Positions 17,829-27,283 of a stretch of 64,000 nucleotides of DNA are shown here, one piece after another. Each line of letters begins with the position of its first letter. Position 1 is the stretch's first letter. Both the position numbers and the translations under genes were made by a program. The DNA comes from Streptomyces noursei (GTDB lineage: Bacteria > Actinomycetota > Actinomycetes > Streptomycetales > Streptomycetaceae): contig NZ_CP070326.1 of the NCBI RefSeq assembly GCF_016917755.1, positions 1,054,001 to 1,118,000 of the forward strand, read 5' to 3'. The notes below the pieces were generated by a model. That model ran no database searches, was not told where the DNA came from, and was given only the letters and a program-made list of their open reading frames with translations.

Positions 17829-20533
17829 GGGTCGAGGTGGACGGCGTCGGTGTGGAGGTGCCGGAGGGAGCCTCACTGCTCACGGCGGCCCGCGCGGCCG
17901 GAGTCGAGCTGCCCACTCTCTGCCACGACGACCGGATCAGGCCGGCGGGCTCGTGCCGGACCTGCCTCGTGCGGGCCGATGGGAGCATCACCGCGGCCTG
18001 TGTCGCCCCGGCCGTCGCCGGGGCGAGAATCGAGACCTCCACCGACTACCTGCGGGCGCTGCGGCGCGATGCCGTGGAGCTCATCGCCTCCGCCCTGCCG
18101 CCCCGCGCCTTCACCGCGGGCAGCAGTGAACTGGCATATGTGTGCCAGTCGTTGGGGATCGGATCCGAGGTGGCCGGGGGCCTCGGTGGACGTGGCGAGG
18201 ACACCTCTCACCCCTACGTCCACCTCGACCGCGACCTGTGCATCGCCTGTGGCCGCTGCGTGAGCATGTGCTCCGAGGTCCAGGGCACCTTCGCCCTCAC
18301 CCTGGTCGGCCGGGGAGCCGATACCGTCGTGGCACCCGGCACCGGCGGCCCCTGGGCCGAGTCCGACTGCGTCGCCTGCGGGGGCTGCGTCGACACCTGC
18401 CCCACTGGGGCGATCACCGAGCCCGGCCCGGCGCGCGGACTCACTTCCGCGCACCACGAGACGGCCCGCACTACCCGTACCACCTGCGGCTATTGCGGAG
18501 TGGGCTGCTCCCTCGACGTCGTCACCGAGGAGGGCGAGGTCACCGCTGTGCTGCCCGCCCGGGACGGCCCGGTCAACCGGGGGCACGCCTGCGTGAAGGG
18601 CCGCTTCGCCTACGGGTTCCTGACCTCGCCCGGACGGCTCACCCAGCCCTTGCTGCGCCGCGACGGCCGCCTGGAACCGGCCGGCTGGAACGAGGCGCTG
18701 GACCAGATCGCCCGGGGACTGAAGCAGGCCGTCGCCACCGGCGGCCCCGATGCGGTGGCGGCGATCTCCTCGGCCCGCGCCACCAACGAAGAGAACTACC
18801 TCGTCCAGAAGTTCCTCCGGGTCGCGATCGGTACCAACAACGTCGACAACTGTTCGCGACTGTGCCACTCCCCGTCCGCCGCCGGCCTGACGGCCTCTTT
18901 CGGGCTCCCCGGTGGCACCGACTCCTTCGACGACGTCGAGCGGGCCGACTGCGTGCTCGTGGTAGGGGCCAACCCGGTCGAGTCCCACCCGGTGGTCGGC
19001 GCGCGCCTGCTGCAACGCGCGCTGCGCGGAGCCCGGTTGGTCGTCGCCGACCCCCGTTCCGTCGGCCTGGCCAGGTACGCCGATGTGCACCTGCGGTCGC
19101 GCCCCGGCACCAATGTCGCGCTGTGCCACGGGCTCGCCCACGTCCTGCTCGCCGAAGGGCTGATCGACGAGCGGTTCCTGCACGAACGGGCCGCCGGACT
19201 GCCGGAATTCACCGAGCTGCTCGCCGACTACCCACCCGACCGGGTCGCGGACATCACCGGCGTCCCCGCCGCGGACCTGGTCGCGGCTGCCCGCCTCTAC
19301 GGACGCGCCGAGCGGCCCGCCATCGTCTACGGCCTCGGAGTCACCGAGCATCTGCACGGCACCGACGGTGTACGGGCCCTGGCCAACCTGGCGATCCTGC
19401 GCGGGGCGGTCGGCACCGGCCGCGGATGCGGCGTCAACCCGCTGCGCGGCCAGAACAACGTCCAGGGCGCCTCCGACATGGGCGCACTGCCCGACACCCT
19501 CCCCGGGTACGGGAAGGTGACCGACCCGGCCGTCCGGTCGCGTGCCGAGGAAGTATGGGGGGCACGGGTCCCGGCCGGCCCCGGACTGCGGATCCCGCAG
19601 ATGTTCGCGGCGGCACGAGCCGGGGACCTGCGCGCACTGTGGGTCATCGGGGAGGACGTCTGTGCCACCGACCCCGATACGAACCGGGTCGCCGAAGCCC
19701 TGCGCGCCTGCCCGCTCGTCATCTGCAACGAACTCTTCCTCTCCGAGACCGCGCTCCACGCGGACATCGTCCTGCCGGTCGCCTCCTGGCTGGAGAAGGA
19801 CGGCACCTTCGTCAACTTCGACCGCCGGTTCCAGCGGGTCCGTGCAGCCGTCGCGCCACCGGGGCAGGCCCGTACGGACTTCGAGACCGTGCACGCGGTG
19901 GCCTGTGCCATGGGCGTCGATCTCGGCTGCCCTACCCCGGCCGCCGCACTGGACGAGTGCGGACGGCTCGCTCCCGTCTTCGCGGGACTCTCGCACGGCC
20001 GGCTGGACCGCGAGGGGGCGATCCCGTGGCCCTGCCCGGACGCCGACCGGCCGGGCGAGGCCACGTTGTACACGGGACGGTTCGCTACCGCGGACGGACG
20101 TGCACACCTCGCGTCCTGCCCCTACCTGCCGCCGGGTGAGGAGGCTGACGACGACTACCCGCTGATCATGGTCACCGGGCGGCGGCTGGCCCACTACAAC
20201 TCCGGCAGCATGACCCGGCGCACGGCCAACCTCCTGCTGGAGTCCGCTGACTGGCTGGACCTCCACCCCGATGACGCTGACCGCTACGGCCTGCGGGACG
20301 GCGAACCGGTCACGGTGGAAAGCCGCCACGGCCGGGCGCGGCTCCTTGCCCGGGTCAGCAGTGAGGTGAACCCGGGTCAGGTCTTCTGCGCGTTCCACTT
20401 TCCGGCGCACGGAGTGAACCGGTTGACCTCCAGCCGTGCGGACACCGTCACGTCGTGCCCCGAATACAAGGTCACCGCCGTACGGGTGACCCGGGACGCC
20501 GCACAGCAAGACGCAGCTGCTCCCCCCAGGTGA
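17825..20533 (+). CDS. fdhF: Formate dehydrogenase alpha subunit (Mo/W-bis-MGD), Cys type
   Basis: 902 residues from GTG 17825, overlapping the beta-subunit stop. N-terminal 2Fe-2S ferredoxin domain (C33, C44, C47, C59); two 4Fe-4S motifs CIACGRCVSMC and CVACGGCVDTC; then the MopB catalytic domain with its own cluster motif CGYCGVGCSLDV and CVKGRFAYGF. The molybdenum/tungsten ligand is Cys347 in DNCSRLCHSPSAAGL, where E. coli FdhF has selenocysteine. The C-terminal dinucleotide-binding domain has HYNSGSMTRRT and NPGQVFCAFHF. Oxidises formate to CO2. No fdhD or gamma subunit is nearby, so maturation factors must be elsewhere. Confidence 0.92.
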   Translation: MRVEVDGVGVEVPEGASLLTAARAAGVELPTLCHDDRIRPAGSCRTCLVRADGSITAACVAPAVAGARIETSTDYLRALRRDAVELIASALPPRAFTAGSSELAYVCQSLGIGSEVAGGLGGRGEDTSHPYVHLDRDLCIACGRCVSMCSEVQGTFALTLVGRGADTVVAPGTGGPWAESDCVACGGCVDTCPTGAITEPGPARGLTSAHHETARTTRTTCGYCGVGCSLDVVTEEGEVTAVLPARDGPVNRGHACVKGRFAYGFLTSPGRLTQPLLRRDGRLEPAGWNEALDQIARGLKQAVATGGPDAVAAISSARATNEENYLVQKFLRVAIGTNNVDNCSRLCHSPSAAGLTASFGLPGGTDSFDDVERADCVLVVGANPVESHPVVGARLLQRALRGARLVVADPRSVGLARYADVHLRSRPGTNVALCHGLAHVLLAEGLIDERFLHERAAGLPEFTELLADYPPDRVADITGVPAADLVAAARLYGRAERPAIVYGLGVTEHLHGTDGVRALANLAILRGAVGTGRGCGVNPLRGQNNVQGASDMGALPDTLPGYGKVTDPAVRSRAEEVWGARVPAGPGLRIPQMFAAARAGDLRALWVIGEDVCATDPDTNRVAEALRACPLVICNELFLSETALHADIVLPVASWLEKDGTFVNFDRRFQRVRAAVAPPGQARTDFETVHAVACAMGVDLGCPTPAAALDECGRLAPVFAGLSHGRLDREGAIPWPCPDADRPGEATLYTGRFATADGRAHLASCPYLPPGEEADDDYPLIMVTGRRLAHYNSGSMTRRTANLLLESADWLDLHPDDADRYGLRDGEPVTVESRHGRARLLARVSSEVNPGQVFCAFHFPAHGVNRLTSSRADTVTSCPEYKVTAVRVTRDAAQQDAAAPPR

Positions 20534-20553
20534 CGGCGGTCGGGGACCGGGGG

Positions 20554-20569
20554 CCGGCTCCGGAGCCGG
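20554..20569. terminator. Palindrome between convergent genes, possible terminator
   Basis: CCGGCTCCGGAGCCGG is a perfect 16-base palindrome 20 bases past the FDH stop, between convergent FDH and ATPase genes. It has no U-tract. The remaining 250 bases to 20822 hold no gene I can support. Confidence 0.35.
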
Positions 20570-20822
20570 AGCGGACGGCCCTCCGCGCTGCCCGACCGAC
20601 GGGGGATGCCTTCGCCGCTCTGGGTGCCTAGCCGCGAGGACTTGCCGTGGCGGAGGCCGCGGCGCGGCGGGACCGCCACGTCCCCGGCATGCTGCCGCGC
20701 GCCAGGCACCGGGCCGCTGCGCAGTGCCGTGGTGATCGTGGTCTTCGCGGCGGTGGGCACCCGCGCCCACGATCAGGAGAGAACGTCCTGGTCCGCCGGC
20801 TCCTTGACCGCGTCACGGTCGG

Positions 20823-22313
20823 TCACTCGCCGTGGTAGAGCCTGTCGACGTCTACCAAGAGGACCTCTCCCCTGGCTTCCGCGGCCCGCAGTTCCGGGCC
20901 GAACCCGATCCCGCTGTAACACGCCGGCGTAGCCCCGCTGACGTCCTCGCCGGAAGCTCCGAGGACGGACAGCACGTGGCGCAGCCGTTCCAGGTGTTGG
21001 ATGTCCATGGTCTCGTTCCAGCGGGCGAGTCCGACCGAGAGCAGGACACCGGGCCGCCCCTCGACGTTCCCTCGTACCGCCACGTCGACATCGAGAGGGG
21101 GGTGCCCCGCAGGGCCGGAGACAGTGCCGCGCACGGCCGTCGTGGGTTCCCCTCCGAAGGTGTCGGGGGCGGCGTACTCGGTGGTCCAGTCCCGGCACTG
21201 CTGGGCGAAGTGCGGCGCGGCAACCAAGGAGTCGAACACGGGACGGACGCGTTGCCACACACCGGCGGCGTCCTCCTGCTCGATCAAGGCGCGATGGGGC
21301 CATGCGACGGCGTGCTCGAAGGCCAGTAGCGGCTCGACGATGCGGTAGCGCGTCAGCGCGGGCCGGAACGCGTCGGGCTCTGCGTGCAGGAGACCAGTGT
21401 TCCGCAGCACGGCCAGGGTATGGGACACGTCAGGCAGCTGGGCTCCGACGCATTCGGCGATCCCGCCGGGTGTGGAACGGCCGGCGGCGATCGCGACCAG
21501 CGCGGAGTGGGACAGCGCCCGGTCCGCGTGGTTCTCCTCCTCCTCCAGCAGATTGCGCGCCTCCCAGAACAGGGGGACGCGTGGGTTGAGGACGGTTCTG
21601 CACACCCAGGCGTCGAAGTCATCCGGGCCGGCAGGGGTGTCGTCACACGCAAGGTCGCCTCGATAGGCGGGAGTTCCGCCCACGATGGCATGTACCTGGA
21701 CGGCAAGCCGTGGGGATCGGATGCCCCAGAATCGCGCTGCCTCGCGGAAGTCGAAGGGCTGAATCAGGAGTTCCAGCGAGGCGAGCCGGTGCAGGGAGGA
21801 CGGGCCGGAGAAGAGCCTCCGCATCAGGGATGGAGCCCCTCCGCTGAGGATGAGACGGGCCCGGTTGTGCTGCCGCACCTCGTGCAGACGGCGGTATGCA
21901 CCGTGAATGACGGAGGGCAGTGCCGGGCTGGGGCCCACCAGGTCGGGGAAGTCGTCGATGATCACCGGGGCCGGGCGCTGGTCGCCCAGCGCCAGCAGTG
22001 CGTCCACGGCATCCTCCCAGCGCTGCCAGCGCGGAGGATGCGTCGCCCGGGTGTGCTCCCCGAAACGTTCTGCCAGGCGGTGCAGCGTCTCGGCCTCTGC
22101 TACCGCCTGCCCGTCGAAATAGAAGCCCTCGGCGGCCTTGGCGATGGCTTGCAGCAGGAAGGTCTTGCCCTGCCGGTGCTGTCCCGAGACGAGGCCGAGC
22201 GCGGCTCCAGGGCGCGGATCACTCACGAAGTCAGCCAGAGCGGCCCACTCGACCTCTCGATCGAACACCCGATCGGGTTTCGCCAGGTGGGCGGCAGCAT
22301 CCGATGGCGACAC
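20823..22313 (-). CDS. AAA ATPase with DUF234-like C-terminus (archaeal-type ATPase)
   Basis: 496 residues. It starts with PDRVFDREVEWAALADFVSD, then Walker A GQHRQGKTFLLQAIAKA, Walker B-like PAPVIIDDFPDLV and a sensor region LILSGGAPSLMRRLFSG. The middle is helical with a winged helix (PDVSHTLAVLRNTGLLHAEP), and the end contains GEVLLVDVDRL after a DUF234-type domain with a buried-nuclease look. Such ATPase_2/DUF234 proteins are common in archaea and actinobacteria; some are linked to defence, but none here is characterised. It is divergent from archease and close to RtcB, so a role with RNA repair is possible. Confidence 0.78.
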   Translation of the reverse strand: MSPSDAAAHLAKPDRVFDREVEWAALADFVSDPRPGAALGLVSGQHRQGKTFLLQAIAKAAEGFYFDGQAVAEAETLHRLAERFGEHTRATHPPRWQRWEDAVDALLALGDQRPAPVIIDDFPDLVGPSPALPSVIHGAYRRLHEVRQHNRARLILSGGAPSLMRRLFSGPSSLHRLASLELLIQPFDFREAARFWGIRSPRLAVQVHAIVGGTPAYRGDLACDDTPAGPDDFDAWVCRTVLNPRVPLFWEARNLLEEEENHADRALSHSALVAIAAGRSTPGGIAECVGAQLPDVSHTLAVLRNTGLLHAEPDAFRPALTRYRIVEPLLAFEHAVAWPHRALIEQEDAAGVWQRVRPVFDSLVAAPHFAQQCRDWTTEYAAPDTFGGEPTTAVRGTVSGPAGHPPLDVDVAVRGNVEGRPGVLLSVGLARWNETMDIQHLERLRHVLSVLGASGEDVSGATPACYSGIGFGPELRAAEARGEVLLVDVDRLYHGE

Positions 22314-22713
22314 GGACCGCTCCCTCGTTCGGCGATCGACGGCGTTGCGGTACGTCCAGTACAGCTCCGGCGCCCGAGCCGCGCCCAGCCGGCTGGCCCG
22401 TCCGAGGTACCCGAGGGGCTGTCGGTGTGGTCACCGGGGCGTCGCGGTGCCCGGTCGGATTCCGGACTGTGGTTCCGGCGGTAGATCACCTCGATGTCAC
22501 CGGTCCTGGCCTGGTCGATCCGCGGCCACTCGGTCACCGCCGTGCCACTCCCCGTGGGGACGCGGCGCGTGGCATGGTGCAAGGGTCGTAGAACTCATCG
22601 TTGGCTGTGACTGGCTGCTTCCGGGCGCCTTCGGCCGCGGCCCGGCTACCGTCAGCCGGCGACCCGGCCGGGTCGCCGGTCTGAGGGTGGACCATCACAC
22701 GAGGGAGGCGCGG
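22314..22713. other. Divergent region between ATPase and archease genes
   Basis: 400 bases. Open frames here are shadows with no domains. It should contain the promoters for the minus-strand ATPase and plus-strand archease; none is clear. Confidence 0.45.
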
Positions 22714-23151
22714 ATGGTACGGCCAGAAGACCCCGCGCGGCTCGGCGGGCACCGCGACGTTCCACACACCGCCGATCTGCGGGTCGAGGCATGGGGCCCG
22801 ACTCGTGAGGTGTGCCTGGCGCAGGCCGTGCGGGGCGTCTGCGAGTCCTTCCTGGACCTGGCGGGCGCGGTCGGTGTGCGCCGGAGGGACGTCCTGGTGC
22901 GCGGGGACACGAACGAGGACGTGCTGGTGGCCCTGTTGGAAGAGGTCATCTACTGGCTTGACGCCCACGACGAGGTTCCGATCGAGGTGGAGCTGACCGC
23001 CGTCCACGATGGGCTGCAGGCCCGGCTGTGCATGGCGGACATCGGATCGCTTCCGGTGACGGGGGCTGCGCCGAAAGCAGTCACCCTCCATGAGCTGGCC
23101 TTCGATCGCGGGCCGGATGGTTGGCGGTGCTCGGTCACCCTCGACGTGTGA
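22714..23151 (+). CDS. Archease (RtcB cofactor protein)
   Basis: 145 residues from ATG 22714 with GAGGGAGG 5 bases upstream. It reads DVPHTADLRVEAWGPTREVC, then VLVRGDTNEDVLVALLEEVI and YWLDAHDEVPIEVELT. The strongly conserved HTADLRVEAWG and LL-EVIYWLD motifs define archease. Archease speeds guanylylation and turnover of the RNA ligase RtcB. The rtcB gene lies 350 bases away on the opposite strand, converging on it. A longer frame back to 22138 lacks similarity. Confidence 0.92.
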   Translation: MVRPEDPARLGGHRDVPHTADLRVEAWGPTREVCLAQAVRGVCESFLDLAGAVGVRRRDVLVRGDTNEDVLVALLEEVIYWLDAHDEVPIEVELTAVHDGLQARLCMADIGSLPVTGAAPKAVTLHELAFDRGPDGWRCSVTLDV

Positions 23152-23224
23152 CCGTGTGACCGCTCGTCTCCACACCCTTACCCTTGTCGGCCTTGTTTAC
23201 CGCCTCTTCGGCTCAGCGGCAGAC

Positions 23225-23390
23225 CGGTCGGATCGGGCCGCTGTCCGCGTCAGTCCCGCTGAGCGCCACCCGCCCGTGCCCCGGACCGCGACCGAGGCGG
23301 GGTCCGGGCCGAGGGCGCGGGTCAGGACGTCGGCCCTGGTCTCCTCGGTGATGGTGACGTCTCGCCGCACGACGCATGCGCCTTGGCTCG
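23225..23390 (-). pseudogene. CBS-BON gene relic
   Basis: The minus strand reads RRDVTITEETRADVLTRALG then PDPASVAV, nearly the same as RRDITIAEEIRADVLTRTLG of the CBS-BON gene at 6569. After a frame change, GRVALSG matches its GRVTLSG. It is a degraded fragment of about 55 codons covering the end of CBS 2 and the start of BON. It fills much of the 347-base gap between archease and RtcB; no other gene is seen there. Confidence 0.7.
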
Positions 23391-23498
23391 GTCGCCGGGC
23401 AGCAGGTGCGCCCCGGACGGATGCCCGCACGGCGCGGTTGCCGGCACAGTGGGCAACGGCTGCCCGCCGGTGGCGCCATGTGGGCGTGCCGCCTGGAG

Positions 23499-24923
23499 TC
23501 ATCCTTTGACGACGCCGAGCGGGATCAGCCGGGCGACCAGCCGGGCCAGCCCGGCGCCTTCGGTGGCGGTGGCGACCGCGTCGACGTCCTTGTACGCGGC
23601 GGGTGTCTCCTCCGCGAGACCGCGCCATGAGGAAGGCCGGACAGCGATGCCGCGGGACGCGAGTGCGTCTCGCACCTGCTCCCCGCGGACTTCGCGCAGT
23701 GCCCGATGCCGACTCCACACCCGTCCCGCGCCGTGACAGGCGGAGAAGAACGCGTCGTTGTCGGGCGTGCCGACCATGACGTACGAGGCGGTGCCCATCG
23801 TGCCGGGCACGAGGACGGGCTGGCCGACCTCGGCAAGGTCCGCCGGCAGGCCAGGGTGACCGGGCGGGAGGGCGAGGGTGGCGCCCTTGCGGTGGACGCA
23901 GAGCTGGCGTGGCACGCCGTCCACCTCATGGGTCTCGATCTTGGCCATGTTGTGGGAGACGTCGTACACCAGGTCCACGCTCACACCGGTGGTGGCGGTG
24001 AACGCACGCCGTGCGGTCTCGGTGAGCAGCTGCCGGTTGGCACGGCCGTAGTTGGCGGCGGCGGCCATTGCCCCGAGGTAGTCGCGGCCGGGTGGGGAGA
24101 CGACGGGCGCGCAGGCCAGCTGCCGGTCCGGGACCTCGATGCCGTAGGCGCGCAGTGAGTGGTCCATGACCCGGACGTGATCGGTGCACACCTGGTGTCC
24201 GAGGCCGCGGGAGCCACAGTGGATCATCACGCAGACCTGGCCGGCCCGCAGGCCGAAGGCGGCCGCCGTCCTTTCGTCGTAGATCCGGTCCACTGCCTGG
24301 ACTTCCAGGAAGTGGTTGCCCGAGCCGAGGCTGCCCACCTGGTGCAGCCCGCGCTCCACCGCACGTTGCCCGACCTGCTCCGGGTCGGCACCCGCCAGCG
24401 CTCCATGGTCCTCACAGCGGTCCAGATCGCGCGGGACGCCGTGGCCGCGTTCCACCGCGTACTGGGCACCGCCGGTGAGCAGCTTTTCCATCTGCGCGCG
24501 TCCGGACAACTTCCACAGTCCGCCGCGTCCCATGCCGCGCGGGGTGGTGTCTCCGAGTATGTCCATCAGCTCGCTCAGGTGAGGGGCCAGCTCGGCCTGC
24601 TGGATGCCGGCGGCCAGCAGTCGGACACCGCAGGAGATATCGAAGCCGACGCCGCCCGGCGAGACCACTCCGCCCGCGTTGACGTCCGTGGCGGCGACTC
24701 CGCCGATGGGAAAGCCGTACCCCCAGTGCACATCGGGCATGGCGAAGGAGGCACGGACGATGCCGGGCAGCGTCGCCACGTTCACGACCTGCTCCAGCGC
24801 TCTGTCACCGGCTGCCTGGGGCAGCAGCCCACGGCTGGCGAAGACGACACCGGGCACGCGCATGGCACCCCGCCCGTCGATGCGGAACCGGAAAGGGCCC
24901 TCTTCAGTCACCGTGACGTCCAT
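23499..24923 (-). CDS. rtcB: RNA 3'-phosphate/2',3'-cyclic phosphate ligase RtcB
   Basis: 474 residues from ATG 24923, the usual length. Conserved motifs in order: [32 protein letters not shown] (metal-binding Cys), [56 protein letters not shown] and [12 protein letters not shown], which holds the guanylylated His. RtcB joins RNA 3'-phosphate or cyclic-phosphate ends to 5'-OH ends using GTP and Mn2+. Archease is encoded convergently next door. No RtcR-type regulator or RtcA cyclase is present. Confidence 0.95.
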   Translation of the reverse strand: MDVTVTEEGPFRFRIDGRGAMRVPGVVFASRGLLPQAAGDRALEQVVNVATLPGIVRASFAMPDVHWGYGFPIGGVAATDVNAGGVVSPGGVGFDISCGVRLLAAGIQQAELAPHLSELMDILGDTTPRGMGRGGLWKLSGRAQMEKLLTGGAQYAVERGHGVPRDLDRCEDHGALAGADPEQVGQRAVERGLHQVGSLGSGNHFLEVQAVDRIYDERTAAAFGLRAGQVCVMIHCGSRGLGHQVCTDHVRVMDHSLRAYGIEVPDRQLACAPVVSPPGRDYLGAMAAAANYGRANRQLLTETARRAFTATTGVSVDLVYDVSHNMAKIETHEVDGVPRQLCVHRKGATLALPPGHPGLPADLAEVGQPVLVPGTMGTASYVMVGTPDNDAFFSACHGAGRVWSRHRALREVRGEQVRDALASRGIAVRPSSWRGLAEETPAAYKDVDAVATATEGAGLARLVARLIPLGVVKG

Positions 24924-25420
24924 GCCGTGCTCGCCGAGTCTTCCTGGCCCGCCTCAGGGGCCGGCTGGAGAGGTGAGTGGCTCACGCATACCTCGCCGCG
25001 GTACGTGACCGGACGACGTCCGTGAGAAGTACTCCTGCGCGGACGGCCCGGGTGCCTGAAGCTCACGACGTCCCCCGCCTGTCCGCACTCGAAGTGCGCG
25101 CAGCCGGCTTTCTTCCACTGTGCCCCCGCTCGGAACACGACGCACGACGCCTGTGCGCGCCCGTTCCACGCTCCGGCGGCCCGGCTCCGGTGGTGCCGTG
25201 CGGACGATGCGGCTGCCAACCAGCTCGGCCCGCCTTAGCATGGAGCCCTGGGCAGGGGAAACGAGAAGCCACCAGGACACCATCGATGCTCATGGGGGAC
25301 TCCTCCGGGTCTGGGCTGCCCTGTCCTTCTGAGCAGGGCAGCCTTCGCGTCTGTGGAGGAGGCTGCTCCGCATTCGGCGGAGCAGATGGGTTCCGTCGGC
25401 AGACCGGGGAAGGAACGTCC
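24924..25420. other. Divergent region between RtcB and DUF2267 genes
   Basis: 497 bases without a supported gene. Its right-hand third holds two strong hairpins (25300-25385), described separately. The rest gives no clear promoter. Confidence 0.5.
25300..25385 (+). ncRNA. Structured 5' leader candidate with two hairpins
   Basis: Hairpin 1: GGCTGCCCTG (25314-25323) pairs with CAGGGCAGCC (25334-25343) around a 10-base loop, enclosed by an outer pairing CTCCTCC (25300-25306) with GGAGGAG (25355-25361). Hairpin 2: CTGCTCCGC (25363-25371) pairs with GCGGAGCAG (25377-25385). All lie 35-120 bases before the DUF2267 ATG. No gene transcribes toward this point from the left, so a simple terminator is not needed here. 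It could be a regulatory leader or a small RNA; no known riboswitch class is recognised. Confidence 0.45.
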
Positions 25421-25852
25421 ATGCCCCCTACGCACACAGCTGACTTCGAGCACGCCATCCACAGCGCGAACATCTGGCTCAAAGCGGTGTCGGAAGCCTT
25501 GGAGACGGACAACCGCCACCTCGCTCATCGCGTCCTGCGCACGTGGCTGCACACGTGCCGTGACAGGCTCACCGTCGACGTGGCCGCGCACTTCGCCGCG
25601 CAACTGCCCGAGTTGCTGCGGGGCGTCTACTACGACGGCTGGGACCCCAGTGTCGTACCGGTCAAGTACGACCGGCAGGGCTACATCGACCGCTTCGTCC
25701 GGGAGGCCAGGGTCACCGCTGAGGATGTCCCCCGGATCGCCGCCGCGGTCACCGGCGTCGTACGCAAGCACGTCTCACCCGGGCACCTGGAAGCGGTACT
25801 GGAACAACTCCCCCACGACGTCCGTGCCTTGCTTCTCCAGCCAACTGTCTGA
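25421..25852 (+). CDS. DUF2267 protein
   Basis: 143 residues from ATG 25421, GGGGAAGGA upstream. A helical protein with ANIWLKAVSEALETDNRHLA, VLRTWLHTCRDRLTVDVAAHFA, AQLPELLRGVYYDGWDPS and a C-terminal LEAVLEQLPHDVRALL. These are the signature segments of DUF2267, which often occurs beside USP and CBS stress genes. No function is known. It follows an unusual structured leader. Confidence 0.88.
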   Translation: MPPTHTADFEHAIHSANIWLKAVSEALETDNRHLAHRVLRTWLHTCRDRLTVDVAAHFAAQLPELLRGVYYDGWDPSVVPVKYDRQGYIDRFVREARVTAEDVPRIAAAVTGVVRKHVSPGHLEAVLEQLPHDVRALLLQPTV

Positions 25853-26077
25853 CCGACGACACGAGACAGCGCGCATCGCCACAGCCGGGGACTGCCGACC
25901 AACCCGGCGGGCACGCCCCTCGCACGGTGTGCGGGTCGTGGAGGGGTCCCGCACCGTCGCGCCGCACGGCAACCTCGTCCCCACGACGTACGGCTCTCCA
26001 CCGGCCACGGACTCCACGGACCGGGCGCGAGGCGCACCACCGCCACCGACGCGCACCATCGAGGGCAGGGGGCAAGG

Positions 26078-26326
26078 TTGCTGATCCAGCACCTGATGAA
26101 CACCCCGCCGGCCACAGTGCTCCCGACGGAGTCACTTCAGGATGCCGCACGGCACATGGCCGATGTCGGCGTGGGTGCCGTGCCTGTGGTGGATGGTGAC
26201 ACAGTGATCGGCATCGTGACCGATCGGGATCTTGTGGTGCGGGCGACGGCCCGCAAACTACCTCCTCGCACCCGAGTCGAAACGATCGTGTCCTCGTCCC
26301 CCGCGACCCGCGTCGGGGTGGCGTAG
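26078..26326 (+). pseudogene. CBS-domain protein, truncated after first CBS
   Basis: TTG 26078 gives 82 residues: LIQHLMNTPPATVLPTESLQ, DAARHMADVGVGAVPVVDGD, TVIGIVTDRDLVVRATARKL, then RVETIVSSSPATRVGVA and a stop. The second CBS domain expected in the family is missing, and the following bases do not encode it in any frame. Single CBS domains do occur but normally pair, so this looks like a truncated gene. It lies 225 bases after DUF2267 in a CBS-rich stretch. Confidence 0.62.
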
Positions 26327-26483
26327 CGAAACGGTCCGGTGAAGCCGGCGTCCTCCGCATCCCCTGGGAACGGCGCCCGCCTTCTGGAGAATCGGCCTCG
26401 GAGCGACGCACCATGGAAGGAGCCCAGTGACAGGGGAAAGCGAATCGACATAGGCGTGACGCACGCAGGAAGGAAGTGCGGAG

Positions 26484-27146
26484 ATGACCACTCGACACAG
26501 CACCGTCAACGATGTCATGACACACGATGTCGTCACCGTCGACCCGGATACCCCGTTCAAAGAGATCACGTCCGTACTGTCCGCCCACGGCTTCAGCGCC
26601 GTTCCCGTGGCCGACGCACGAGGTGCGCCGATGGGGCTGGTCTCTGAAACCGACCTACTCCGCAAGCAAGCCGCGCAGCCCGACAAGTACGGTGACCCGG
26701 CGACACCCGGATGGCCGCACGAGAAGGCCAAGGCACGCGCGGAGAACGCCGCCGGGCTGATGACCACGCCCGTGGTCACCGCTCACGCCGACTGGCCGGT
26801 CGCCCAGGCGGCCCGAACAATGGACCACCGCCACGTCAGGCGGCTGCTGGTCGTGGACGAAACGGACCGCATCATCGGCATCGTCAGCCGCTCGGACCTC
26901 CTACGAGTCTTCCTACGCCCCGACGAGGAGATCCAGGAGGAGGTCCGCGATGACGTACTGGAAGGGATCCTGCGGCTGGGAGGAACAGAGGTACAGGTCC
27001 AGGTCCAGGAAGGTGTCGTCACCCTGCGCGGCGAGGTCGAGAACCGTAGCACCGCCCAGATCGCCGAACGGCTCGCCAAGGGCGTGGACGGCGTCGTCAC
27101 CGTCAGGCCAATGATCGACTACACCGTCGACGACACGGCCGCATAG
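26484..27146 (+). CDS. CBS-CBS-BON domain protein
   Basis: 220 residues from ATG 26484, GGAAGGA upstream. CBS 1: NDVMTHDVVTVDPDTPFKEI, GLVSETDLLRKQ. CBS 2: LMTTPVVTAHADWPVAQAAR, GIVSRSDLLRVFLRPDEE. BON: VQVQEGVVTLRGEVENRSTA and LAKGVDGVVTVRPMIDY. It is a paralogue of the gene at 6569 with the same domain order. The ligand for the CBS pair and the BON partner are unknown. It converges on Hsp20. Confidence 0.88.
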   Translation: MTTRHSTVNDVMTHDVVTVDPDTPFKEITSVLSAHGFSAVPVADARGAPMGLVSETDLLRKQAAQPDKYGDPATPGWPHEKAKARAENAAGLMTTPVVTAHADWPVAQAARTMDHRHVRRLLVVDETDRIIGIVSRSDLLRVFLRPDEEIQEEVRDDVLEGILRLGGTEVQVQVQEGVVTLRGEVENRSTAQIAERLAKGVDGVVTVRPMIDYTVDDTAA

Positions 27147-27283
27147 GCGTGCCGCCACACCGTGTCCCGTATCCGTCGACGGCCCACGGTTCGTTCGCCA
27201 TCATGCATCTCTCGCATGCCGGCAGCGTCGTCGTTGGTCCCCGGCGGCGGGACGGATGGCGCCCCGCCGCCGACAGCGCGTCC

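Noticed and set aside
17873..20770. Very long minus-strand open frame (965 codons) over the formate dehydrogenase
   Set aside because: It is the antisense shadow of a gene with clear Fe-S and active-site motifs; its own translation has no domain.
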